A stretch of DNA of 64,000 nucleotides from Lingula anatina (lineage: Eukaryota; Brachiopoda; Lingulata; Lingulida; Lingulidae). The DNA lies in assembly GCF_001039355.2 (NCBI RefSeq), contig NW_019775548.1, positions 20,928 to 84,927 of the forward strand, read 5' to 3'. The first letter of the stretch is position 1. Every line of letters starts with the position of its first letter. Under the pieces are notes generated by a model. It worked only from the letters and a program-made list of their open reading frames with translations, did not search any database and had not been told where the DNA came from. The position numbers were made by a program, and so were the translations under genes. This document shows positions 11,434 through 33,182 of the stretch, piece after piece.

Positions 11434-12862
11434 TTAAATAGATAAAGAAATCAATGTCTTCATTACCACAGACATATTTACCGTTATTCAGAACTGTCTG
11501 GACTGCAATGAATAGAAAAGGATTTGAAATGAAAACCAAAATGATAATTTTTGTGAACACTGCAGTTCTGGGTATATTTATTCAAAGACCAATTCTGATT
11601 TAACATTCATTTTTTAGATTTATTACAAAGTGAAAAGTAAATTTTGTTTTAATCATACTGATATCTTAATTTATTTTGAAATGTTAAAATCAAAGATCGG
11701 CATTTGTAACACAGGATTAAGGGAAGTTCACTGCGAATTTTTAGCAACATTTTTTTCGACCTTCAGCATAAGCCATGTTCCTTTAAATGGTGTAACATAC
11801 ATACCAGACAGCACTGGCATTACAGTTATTTGTGTTAAAATAATATTTTTCAATTTATAGCCCTTGTTTAAGATTGTTAAACATGCAAAAAGAGTCATTT
11901 GAGTATAAATTAGCAGGGCTTGGATTTATGAAATCAGATGCATAAACAAAGTAAATATGGGTTGAGAACAAATTTAACCAATACACTAAAGCACAGAAAA
12001 AAATTTAATTTGCCTTGCAATTTATTGTAAGAAATATCTATAAGTTTTTTTTTACAAAACAAAAACACATTTTCAGACCTACACCACATCGAGGTAATGC
12101 CACATACAGTTTAAGTGTAAAACATATCTGATGAAGGAGATCAAAATTAACTGAAATAGACAATATCTTTGAACAATTTAGACAGCAAAGCTGTCAACCT
12201 GACAGTCATATACATGATGAAACTGAGAAAAGCAGTGACATTAAAAACTTCTATTGAGATTTGAAATAAAAAATCATCTTTATGTAAAAAAGAGTAATAA
12301 TAAAAATAATAAACCATCCAACACCAAGAATCCCAAGGTCCAATTACTGTTGTTCCTTCATACAAAATATGCACTGCAATCATTGTTGCATAAAAATTCA
12401 AGTAAAAAAAATTAATTAAAATCCCAACCACTTTCTTTTAAGTTAGTCACGGCTATTTGCTTGAGATAAAAGCACACCACTTCAATACTTGAATTATATC
12501 AAAATAAGTACGTCTTCAAAATTGTTTATCACATTCTCCACTCCCCACTGTTTAAGTAAAGATTCAGAAGTTAAATGTAAAATGCTATGCACATGACTTG
12601 TTTACCTATAGCTGCCTTATATAAAGAAGAATAAAGTAAAATTTTCTGATTTCTAAAGTTAGTCACAGATTTCAGATAAAAGATGAGTCTTCTACACTGA
12701 TGACATGACTTTACTGACAGTCTTTATGTTGAATGCAGAATGTACTTTGTGCGTTTTCTTCTCAACAACATTTTAAAACATACAAATAAAACAATCTTGT
12801 GTCCAATATGAGAGATGATGTATCAACATTGGCATGAATTACAACATGGCAAGTCTAGGCAA
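11434..12862. other. Region between SCP-like gene 3 and pirin (convergent 3' ends)
   Basis: AT-rich, no coding exon seen. It should contain the 3' UTRs of both genes. TTTATT at 12021-12026 reads AATAAA on the minus strand and is a candidate pirin poly(A) signal about 840 bp beyond its distal stop codon. Confidence 0.45.
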
Positions 12863-12996
12863 CTATGGCGGTGGTAAATCATCTTCTGTGACCACAAATG
12901 AATTCCAACTGCTCGCATTTTCAAACCCATTCCTGTCATGATGATAGTCTGCCATAGCTTCTTTGATTTCTTCATCTGTTGTCATCACAAATGGTC
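12863..12996 (-). other. PIR: Pirin alternative terminal exon, distal
   Basis: After acceptor CCACAG the exon reads [18 protein letters not shown] and ends [13 protein letters not shown] plus stop, 44 residues after the junction. It enters with the same phase (1) as the proximal exon. The acidic, Pro-rich end is unlike vertebrate pirin. Confidence 0.9.
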
Positions 12997-14530
12997 CTGT
13001 GGCAGAAAAAAAATGTCAAAAATCAAGTAATATTTTTTCCTTTGAAATATCCATAGCTGAACAAATGTTTGTCATTGACTCCAAATTGCTCTGGTTTTCA
13101 CAGATGAGAATAAAATCCATATGAAATTGCAAATTTAAAAGTCAAATATCAAACAATACATTTCCAACATTAAACAAGGTGTGCAGGACATTATATTTAG
13201 TAAAACAGCCAAACCCGCATCTGCAGATACTTATACCAAGAAGAAAGAATATTTTCAGTCATTTTTCTTCAATCAACATCTAAATTGAATACTGATATTG
13301 TTTACCTACATTGCCTTCTCTACATTTCCCACTACTTAAACTTTTTGTTATTCTTAAAATATAACACAGCTGATGAAAAGCATTCTATGACTAACCAAGC
13401 AGGAAGTGTTTTTTAAAAAGTTTTTTTTCATGTTTCATATTATATTAAATTTTTCTGCAAATCCCAATTGAGTCCACATTAATGGTGAATACGAAGTACA
13501 ACCTGTCATCTGTTGGCAGTACTTTCAATGACTACCTTACTTTTACTAGTCTAACATACATGTACCTCAGGGGCGGATCCAGAGATATATTCTGACAGTC
13601 TTCCAAATTATCTTTGTTAATCTATCCTGTATTGACCGTCTTCCGACAGAAAACATTAGATACCCTTCAACATAAAATTGAAAACCTGATCGTCTTCGTC
13701 TGGAAAACCCAGAAGATGGCCTCAATCCGCCCCTGTACCAAAGTGTAGTAAAAAATAAAAAGACCTTCCCTTACCTGTTCTCTAAGTATTACCACTAGCC
13801 CATTTTTTTGCATTCTCAAAACCATTCCTCCCCAGCTGGTAGTCCTGCATAGTTTGGGAAATTTCTTCTCGTGTGTTCATTACAAAGGGACCTGACCAAT
13901 ACAAAATTAAAGATCTAATAGGTGGTTTTGCTTTTTTTTCTTGAGTGAATTTAAATGAGAAAGAGAGGCTACTCTGTCATAAAAACCAACCCAACAACAA
14001 GCAAAATAGGAAACTAAAGGCTGCTCAAAGGCCTCAATTTTTTTTTTAATTTCAAAATAACCACATCTGTAACCATAAAGTATCTAATTTTTTCTGTTAA
14101 GAAATTCTGATGCCCTGTTTTAAAATGAGATTTCTACCGTCCTCAACAGATTGTTTTATCAAGAAAAGGTTTCCATCTTAACAATTATTAAAATCCAATT
14201 TCTCATTACAGGTGTTGCCAAAAAGAAATTTCCCATCACCAAGCACTACCAGATACACTGACATCAAACATTACTGTATATGACCCAATGTTACTTACCA
14301 TATTGTACCACAGGTTCTTTTATTGGCATCCCTCCAATGAGCACAAAGTGACAGGATTCTTTGCCCTAAAATAACAAAAAATATATGCAACTAGAATTAT
14401 ACAGAGTCCCTTGAAATTCACAGATTAATCTAAATGTCCTTCCACCTTCTGACAATATCTGCATCATAAGCAATACCACAAAAGAGAATGCCTTTAAATT
14501 ACATCATCATATTCTTTATCAGTTTGCTGA

Positions 14531-14607
<77 letters not shown>

Positions 14608-17600
14608 CTCTCTCTCTCTCTCTCTCTACCTCCACACAACATATAGCCAATGTTTAAAATGGGTAATACTTAGACCCCATTCCCATACCTACTTGATCTC
14701 ACAGGATTGACCCAACTCCAAAGAGATTTTCGCTAAAGTGCAGTCAGCTTAAGCGGCTTAGATCTCTGGCACACCTACTGAAGCTACCAAATGATATTTA
14801 ATTACCCCCTAACAGCTTGAGTATGCATGCCAGACATCTAAGCCCCTTAGGCAGAATGCAGTTTAGCGAGAAACCCCTCAGAGATGGGTTGGTCTTGCTA
14901 GATCAATCTAGGTATGGGAACAGGGTCATAAATACAACTGGGACAGTGCTTCCCACACCCTGCTCACCTTATTCTCCACCTCCAGTGTCTCCCCATCCCC
15001 CAGCACCAGGGTGTGGTGAGGTTTTCCATGAGTTCCACCTTAAATTACAGATGTAATCGATCATTAATACACTGTCACTTTGAACATTTTGTCATACTTC
15101 AAAATGGGCCTCTTCATAATTTTTGAAAAGTTTGACACCTCATGTGAGTGTGTAAGATTCATGCATTTAAAAACATTAATTAATTTCTAAGTGACGAAAT
15201 TTTCAAGTTTTCACTGTTACTTGTCCAGAAGGTCATATGATATCGTCCAGACCCCTTACCAAAGTATGCCTCCCCTGAGAGAGTGTAGACAAATGCAGTC
15301 CATCCCCGGGGTACGGCCTGAGACAGCCTGGACCCAGGGGCCATTGTGAAGTCTATGTATAGAGTAGGTGTTCTGGTGTACACAGGAGACTGGAACATAT
15401 TTATATAGAGAGAGACTGCACTAACAGCAAGTATTATTCTGAGAATCAAAATTTAAGTATATAAATACCAGCTAGCTTATAAACCACTTAGTATTACAAT
15501 GTACTAATGGCTTTCCCGTAACTCACACATACATGCAAGCACACATGTCACACACATATACACAAACACTTGAACACACATGCATGCACAAATACAGGTG
15601 CACATGCACATACACAAACACTCTCACATAAACATGCATGCATAATATAATAACTTATCTATTTCTCAAAGATCTAAATATATGATGACTTGATATGAAT
15701 CACACATATACAGTGTACTGAGTACTTGGACCCTTACCTTTATACCCAAAGCCTCTCCAGCAATAACCTTAGCTGTGACTCCATCCTTCTCTCCTTTTGG
15801 GATGTCCTTGTCCAAAAGTTCCTGATAAGCTGGTTTGATCATTTTGTCTTTCTTGCTCAAGTTCACCCACAGCTGTAGACCATGACCTTCTTTATCTCCA
15901 TGCGGCATCTCACAGTGCACTATGCCCCTTCCTGCTGTCATCCACTGAAATCACAGGAAGGAGTGAGGATTGAGTCGTCCACTTCCATATTTAATATAGG
16001 GATCGTTTCACTTAAAAAGTGACTCTGAGTCCTGTCAGTGACATTCACATTTTGCATATAATATTTGCATAATTCTGGCTTGTCCTAGTATTTTTGCCAT
16101 TTTATACTTTATAGTGCCCTCCCCGAGTGGATCGATCTAACTCCCTGAGGATTCAGGCTAAATTGATATCAGCTCAAGAGGTTTAAATGTCTGTCACGCC
16201 TACCAAATCAGCTAAGGGGTAAAGATAATTACTAGGCATGACAGACACTTAAGCTGGCCAAGTTGACAGCAATTTAGTGAGACTCCCCAGGGAGATTGAT
16301 CGATCCAAATATCTATAGGAATGGTCCCTAAGAAGTGGTATAAATCAGTTAAATCTAACCAAATATTACACAAAATGTGTGCATCACTTATGTGACTCAG
16401 GTTTCTTTTTTTTGGGGGGGGGGGGGGGAAATGGCCATACATGTACCAGACACCAAGCTGGGAAATATAGTCACAATAAAAAAATGAGCCAAAAGGAAAT
16501 TTTTTTTACCTTTAAAATGAATATAAAATCAAAATTTTAATATTAAAATATTCAATCTTATTTAAGAATCATAAGTTCACTTTCACCAAAATACTATCAT
16601 TATTTAATAATCATAAAATAAAAATACTGAAGCACCAAATTTCAGTCAACCTCAGCATTTATGATTATGTGAACAAGACTTAGGCTGTGTTCACATGAAA
16701 AATCTATTTTCTAAAAATCTAAAAATCTATTTGCGGTATGTTGTGATCACGGTCTGTGCCCTGAAAACCGCGGCGTAATTACTGCCTGCGCCGAGAATTA
16801 ATTACAGCTTTGGAAGTAACAGGCTCACGCTGCCCGTAATTACGCCGTGGGGTATTCAGGGCACAGACCATGATCACAACATACCGCAAATAGATTTTTA
16901 GATTTTTAGAAAATATATTTTTCATGTGAACGGTCCCTAAATGGTAACAATACCATTACCTGTAAATCCCCTGCATTGATTATGCCTTTATGTCCACAGA
17001 AATCTTCATGTCGAAATGCCCCATTTAACATGTAAGTCACCTGGAAAAAAACAATACCATCAGCTAGTGCTTCCTATTATGATCACATAATAGAAAAATT
17101 AAAGCCACTGAGGCCTACAACTACAAAAACTGCTGGGAAGTTTGTTTGTTTTTGTTTTTTTTGTATTCTCAACAATTGAGTTTGAAATGGACCAGGTATG
17201 AAAGCTTTTTACATTTTTAATGTGTATAACCACTATGATAAATTTCTTTTGTTTTTTCTATATCAATCTTCAATTTATTATAAACTTTAGTTGAAGATAC
17301 ATTTTACTCCATTACAATCATGGCCTGTTATCTGAATGAATCTACTAGTGACAATAATTACACAATAAAACAAAAGAAACCAACCATCAAAAATATGCAG
17401 AAAAATGTGTCAATATATTGATTTCTCTATCTTGCATTTTACTCCAATTGCTTGCTCATAAAAACTCACAGTTTCAAAGCCTCTGTGAGGGTGGTCTGGG
17501 AATCCTGCTGGCGCGGTCACTCTAAACTCATCCAGCAGCAAAAATGGATCCAAATTCTTCAGCTAAGAAAAAAAAAGTAACAAAAATTTTCACAACTGCA

Positions 17601-18043
17601 TGGGAGGATCATAGTCATCTTAGAGTATAATTATAAAGATATAATATGTAAACTGAAGTCTGAAATATTGACTATTCATCTAACATTTTTTCCAGACCTT
17701 TAGTATTAATATATAAATAGAGAGACCTGCATGGGCCATCTGAGTACTATACAGATTGATCTGCATATCTGTTAATGAACATTTTAAAAACTTGACATAC
17801 AAATATGCTTTACTGGCTATGCAGACATACATGTATGTGCATGCAAATTTAAAAATGAAGAAGTTCAGAATCTTCAAGTCTGAATCCCAGGCTACTAGTA
17901 GGGCTATAATGTTGGCAATTGTACATATATATCTTTTCCATTCTAATTCTCACCTCAGCTCTTCCCACACTCCGCCTCACTCTAGCCCCCATGCCTTCAT
18001 CCTGTTCAACACTCAAAACTGTCTGTACCACCTTGCGACTCAT
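12863..18043 (-). CDS. PIR: Pirin (iron-binding cupin)
   Basis: Exons in transcript order: 17954-18043, 17470-17562, 16960-17040, 15738-15944, 15260-15389, 14968-15038, 14299-14365, then one of two last exons (13782-13891 or 12863-12996). All junctions are GT-AG and in phase. Isoforms are 290 residues with the distal exon and 282 with the proximal one; human pirin is 290. The iron ligands of the N-terminal cupin are present: His54, His56 (DHPHRGFE), His98 and Glu100 (GIVHCEM). Pirin is a non-heme iron protein of the nucleus and cytoplasm with reported quercetinase activity and a role as NF-kB co-regulator. The first ATG in frame gives [11 protein letters not shown], aligning with the human start. 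The frame stays open upstream to an acceptor near 18168, where a short out-of-frame uORF also begins, so a 5' UTR exon is likely. Confidence 0.95.
13568..13735. mobile_element. 168-bp MITE, family with CAGGGGCGGATCCAG ends
   Basis: The left end CAGGGGCGGATCCAG pairs with a right end complementary to CAGGGGCGGATTGAG. It is flanked by TACCT and TACCA, probably a 5-bp target duplication with one change. It lies in a pirin intron. A related, more decayed copy is at 47398-47566, repeated in the duplicated segment at about 55025. Confidence 0.75.
13782..13891 (-). other. PIR: Pirin alternative terminal exon, proximal
   Basis: After acceptor GGTCAG the exon reads [18 protein letters not shown] and ends KKWASGNT plus stop, 36 residues. 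It resembles the canonical pirin C-terminus (GPFVMNT, EEIS) more than the distal exon does. Seven bases after its stop lies a consensus donor (AACAG|GTAAGG), so it may be an internal exon bearing the stop codon, spliced onward to the distal exon. Confidence 0.88.
14531..14627. repeat. Compound (TC)n(AC)n(TC)n microsatellite
   Basis: About 20 bp of TC, 54 bp of AC and 23 bp of TC, directly adjoining, in a pirin intron. Confidence 0.95.
14670..14932. mobile_element. Foldback MITE, TTAGACCCC family, copy 1
   Basis: The left end TTAGACCCCATTCCCATA is complementary, with mismatches, to the right end TATGGGAACAGGGTCATAA. Related copies at 16109-16331 and 48576-48804 share ends and internal palindromic arms. 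It lies in a pirin intron and has no coding capacity. Confidence 0.65.
16109..16331. mobile_element. Foldback MITE, TTAGACCCC family, copy 2
   Basis: The right end ATAGGAATGGTCCCTAA matches the family terminus and the left end (TTATAGTGCCCTCCCC) is degraded. Inner arms around GATCGATC pair with each other. Located in a pirin intron. Confidence 0.55.
16680..16940. mobile_element. 261-bp foldback element with about 100-bp inverted arms
   Basis: The left arm (from TTAGGCTGTGTTCACATGAA) and the right arm (ending TTCATGTGAACGGTCCCTAA) are complementary over about 100 bp with few mismatches. They share GCGGTATGTTGTGATCA and GGTCTGTGCCCTGAA. The loop is short and GC-rich (GCCTGCGCCG). Nearly the whole element could fold into one hairpin. 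It sits in a pirin intron, 20 bp from an exon. Confidence 0.8.
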
Positions 18044-20711
18044 GCCGCCACCTGTGTTATTATCAGAGGTAACAAAACTGACAAAGGCTGCCCGTGGCAG
18101 ATCAAATGGACTGGGTATCCGCAGCTGGCTATAAACAGTCTGGGAGATGATGACAGGCAATAGACATTTCTAAAAAAATAATAACAATAATAATAATGGA
18201 AAACTTTAATTTTTGAGCTTATATAATTACTACAATATAGTAACTACAGAGGTATGTTAACTTACTAAACAATTTGTTAATATTAATGTGCACATAATTT
18301 TGTAGTTGATTATAATACGCAATTATTTGTCCAATGTTTTCGGTGACTTTGATCAATGTCTCTTTTCTGCCATGGCTAGCTCATTGTGAACACAACTGAA
18401 TTAAGTGAAAGACACCAAGGGCATTCCTTTTCACCGTATCAAGTACATCAGCTATGATATGTCGATATGTTGTGGTAGACACATATTGCCACTGTCAGTA
18501 ATGTGTGTAAATCCCCTCGGGCAGGCGGACTGGGAGGGCCCCGAGTTTCTGAGGACACTGGAAAACCACCTCTCTACAATCAGTTTGCCTCTGGCTCTGC
18601 CGTTTCAGCTAGGTACCGTACGCTAATAATGATACTGTAACTAGAGCTAGAGGCAAGTTTCCACAGTGCCATTTAAATATTTAAAATAAAAAAAAAACAC
18701 ATCCCAAATACATCACTACTCACCAAGCAAGATTTTGCACTTAGTGTTAACATAAACCACGTCTAAACATTTTTGCAAGTCATCTGTTTTTATAATAACA
18801 ATCAATCCATCAGGAATTGGGTCAGGTCAGGTCGTATAGTAGTATCGCTGCGAAGTAATTGCCCTTTTCTCAACCATCAACTATGTGTTCTTAACCAAGT
18901 GACAGGCGAAAACACTGAAAAGTTAATTGATTGATTACGTTTCATTTGAATGCTTTAAGGGTCAAAGTCAGATACCATTTCTTCCCACCACACCGAACAA
19001 ATTTTATTTAATTGTTTTAAAATGCCAATTAATCAAAGATCCAATATGGTTTGGATCGTACATACCGATTTATTGTTGGATAAAGTAACGGACTCTCATC
19101 CCGTTATGCTATACAAGTTTGCCGTAGGTTAAACCATAGAAGCAAATTCCTTTACGTGCCAGCTTTAGGTCTCGGACACGTACACATGCAATTTTATGGG
19201 AGATTTTACTCCTGAAACAAACCTCTCTTTCATCATAAAAATAATACTTGGGGTTTTATTTAGTTTCTTTTCAACAGAGGATGATAGTCAGTTTAAAAAC
19301 TTTATTCAGCTCATTTAAATATAGTTAATTTTACTAGCAATGTTTGATGCCTACATTCATCCCTTTTGTGTTGAGAACCATTGGAAAACGACAAACAAAA
19401 GGATAGTAGCTTACTCATTTTTGTATTTTATTCAGAAAAAAAGTCCTGAGCACAACAGGACAAATTGTGATTTTTTTTTTACCAAGGATGGAAATGATGT
19501 TAAAATTTCAATAATCAGAAGGCAGGTTTCCAGTTTCCACAAGTAAGAAGACACACATGTACGGTTTTTTGTTGCACCAAGGCAGTCTCAAATGTCATGT
19601 ACTGTTCCAGTATCTTGCCTCTCTCTAAAGTTCATATTCATAAACAGGCCGGGGGCAGAAATAGAGTGCAGAGCTGTGGGGATGTCGCCAGAGACCATAT
19701 CATCTCAGCACAATGGCTCTTGTTCAATACAGGGGTGAGCGACTCTTAAACGTGGATGTCTTCTGTCAGTGAAATATAAGGCAACACTGTACAGTCATTC
19801 ATACCAAGCTTTCATGCTGCAAAATCTCATTCTGGCTTCTTCCTTCTTTAACTCGATTGTCAAATCTCAAATCAAAACTTGCTTTTTAACGTTCTATGAC
19901 CTCAAAAAACAAGAACAGAGCCAGTTGTCTTCAAACGAACAAAATAAATCACACCACTAGCAATGCTGCAAACACCCTATGAGGATCCAAGCTACACAGA
20001 CCGCCTAAATATTCAAGACCAATAACAAATGTTTGTTGATCAATAATAAATGACGTGTTGTCAATGTATAATATTGACAAGGTAACACTATGATGATCAC
20101 AGGTACTGGATTTGGTAGTGAGAATTGATAACACTTAAGACAGGATCACAAGAACCCGTCTTTCACTCTTAAAAAATGAATAAAAAAAACAAAACAACTT
20201 ATAACATAAAGCATAAAAGCACAGATGATGGTCTGGTTTATGACAGAACCTTGGATTGCAGAGTTTTTTTATGACCCAAAACACGTGGGAGAGAAATGGT
20301 TTGCAACGTGCACAAAGTTTAACACGTTTGGGGTGTGGCCATGCCATATGCTGTGACACTGAAGTTGATGAAAACGACTGGCACATGACAGATAGGGCAA
20401 AGGTCAATCTTGGCTGTCCAAACAGCTTAGCAACTTCCATACAAGTCCACTGCAGTCTCTTGAATCCAAGCCTCATCTTGTCGCCACAAAAACAGGTTCC
20501 ATCAACCTGAAACGGCACTGCCACTTGACCAGACAATGTTTGTTTGAGGGGAAGAAAAAAGGACAAACAGACTTGGGATCCAAATTTGCTGCAACTTCCA
20601 TGAGCTGGTGAAGAAGGCATGAGCACCCGCACACACCTCCGCAATCGCAATCTCTCTCTGCTTTCCCACCGTACAGGTTCTACCAACACGCCGTTGCCCC
20701 ACACACAAATG
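18044..20711. other. Pirin 5' side and NAA15 3' side
   Basis: Pirin and NAA15 are on the same strand, so this holds the NAA15 3' UTR (from 20711 leftwards) and the pirin promoter or leader. A locally GC-richer patch at 18500-18620 may mark the pirin promoter. The 189-codon minus-strand frame at 20135-20704 begins right after the NAA15 stop and looks like chance-open 3' UTR. Confidence 0.5.
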
Positions 20712-31576
<10,865 letters not shown>

Positions 31577-32017
31577 CTTGAATATATAGCTCTACATCCG
31601 CTGACAGTCCAAGCCAGGTTCACTGAAGGTAACTTTGGAACCTCGTGGTACTTGGTCAATATGGCCGACCTGGAATGACAATCTCGTATTCACGAGATTT
31701 GCCAAAATGTGAGACTAATAAAGTAAACTTCAAACCACAAGTGTTCAATATTTTGAATAGATCATTATTTACAAAATTATTTGGGAGCATCAAGGTTAAT
31801 TTATCTTTATTTGTAAATACAAAAACACAAGTTGTAAAGGAGGGTATAACGCGCGCCTGTAGACAAAGGTATTTCTACAAGCTTGTGCGCGCAGATATCA
31901 CTATATTTAAAAAGTAATTTTGTGCACGTATCGAATAGCACTGACGTTGGAATTTTGTAAATATCTTTGCTATTTTATGGTAAATTTTATGTAGATACCT
32001 ACAGTGCAAACGACAAT
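31577..32017. promoter_or_regulatory. Shared bidirectional promoter region of NAA15 and Rab33
   Basis: The NAA15 start codon (minus, 31576) and the Rab33 start codon (plus, 32018) are only 441 bp apart, head to head, so both 5' UTRs and both promoters must fit here. A perfect inverted repeat AATCTCGT-ATTC-ACGAGATT lies at 31680-31699, and a YY1-like CAATATGGCCG at about 31657-31667. There is no clear TATA box. Functional roles are inferred from position. Confidence 0.65.
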
Positions 32018-33182
32018 ATGAGTCAAGAAGACGGCGAAGCCAAGACAGAGGCACCCAGAAATACCTCCGGTACTACAGAGGTTTTCGAGACGTCAACAAC
32101 AGTCATCGTCGAGAAAAAGTCACAAAAGAGGATATTCAAAATCATTGTCATAGGGGACTCAAATGTCGGCAAAACGTGTCTCACGTACAGGTTTTGCTCA
32201 GGCAAATTTCCTGAAAAGACTGAAGCAACTATAGGAGTTGATTTCCGTGAACGGACATTAGAGATTGACGGGGAATCAATAAAGGTAAACACCCCCCCAT
32301 TTTCTACCTGCTTCACCAACCAAATTCACATTGGTATGCAGAGTATGCGCCATCACTGTCAGTTCCATAGTGCTAATTCCAGGGTATGAACTTGTTATAA
32401 TTAGATCAGACTAGAAACTTGACTGTCATGTGTAATTAGCTAATGTTATTGTACTGTAGTGCTACGTACTGTACTGCTAGTACTAGTACAGTAAGTCAGT
32501 TAGAATTATAAGTTATATGCTGAACAAGGGTTGATTCATTGTGACGATCGTACTGTGCTATTACTAGCATGTAAGTTAGAATTTTTCTTACATGCTCAGA
32601 CAAAGGTTAATTTACTATTCAATTTTTCAGAATAATCCAATATCAGGTTGACTTCATTGCTTATTATAACTTTCATATTTATAAACTTTCCAGCTACAGC
32701 TGTGGGACACCGCAGGCCAGGAGAGATTTCGCAAGAGCATGGTCCAGCACTACTATCGCAATGTGCACGCAGTGGTCTTTGTGTACGATGTCACCAAGGC
32801 ATCTTCCTTTGAAAACATGCCCTCTTGGGTGGACGAATGTGACCGCCATCACCTGAATACTGACATTCCTCGCATTCTCGTTGGCAACAAGTGTGATATG
32901 AGAGACAAAGCTCAGATTGCCACAAATGTGGCTCAGAAATTTGCGGACAGTCACAACATGCCCCTGTTTGAAACATCGGCCAAAGATGACTCAGCCTGTG
33001 ACCACGTTGATGCCATCTTTATGACCCTTGCTCACAAACTGAAGAATTCGAAGCCGATGATGTCACCTAAATTGGCTGGTATGGTGAAAAACAGGGTGAT
33101 AAATGTCGGAAAGTCCAGGGATGGCAGAAGGCTTAGCCAGTCGAGAGAGAGTGAAAATGAGAAAGATATGTGTGGATGCTAA
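32018..33182 (+). CDS. RAB33B: Rab33-family small GTPase
   Basis: Two exons, 32018-32284 and 32694-33182, joined in phase 0 after Lys89, give 251 residues. The G-box motifs are all intact: P-loop GDSNVGKT 46-53, switch I TIGVDF 71-76, DTAGQ 94-98, NKCD 154-157 and ETSAK 182-186. The effector region [18 protein letters not shown] is characteristic of Rab33. The C-terminus ends MCGC, a CXC motif expected to be doubly geranylgeranylated. Rab33 acts at the Golgi in retrograde transport and in autophagosome formation through Atg16L1. The N-terminal 36 residues are an acidic, Ser/Thr-rich extension. The start chosen is the first ATG in frame. It is probably the single invertebrate orthologue of RAB33A and RAB33B. 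Confidence 0.95.

Noticed and set aside
18043-18160. 39-residue N-terminal extension of pirin starting at a TTG
   Set aside because: TTG is not a plausible animal start here; the first ATG at 18043 matches the start of known pirins.
17756-18163. 135-codon plus-strand frame over the first pirin exon
   Set aside because: Antisense shadow of the pirin exon at 17954-18043; no family resemblance.
20135-20704. 189-codon open frame on the minus strand after NAA15
   Set aside because: It starts immediately downstream of the NAA15 stop, lacks splice context and family motifs, and its composition is unlike the neighbouring exons. Best read as 3' UTR.
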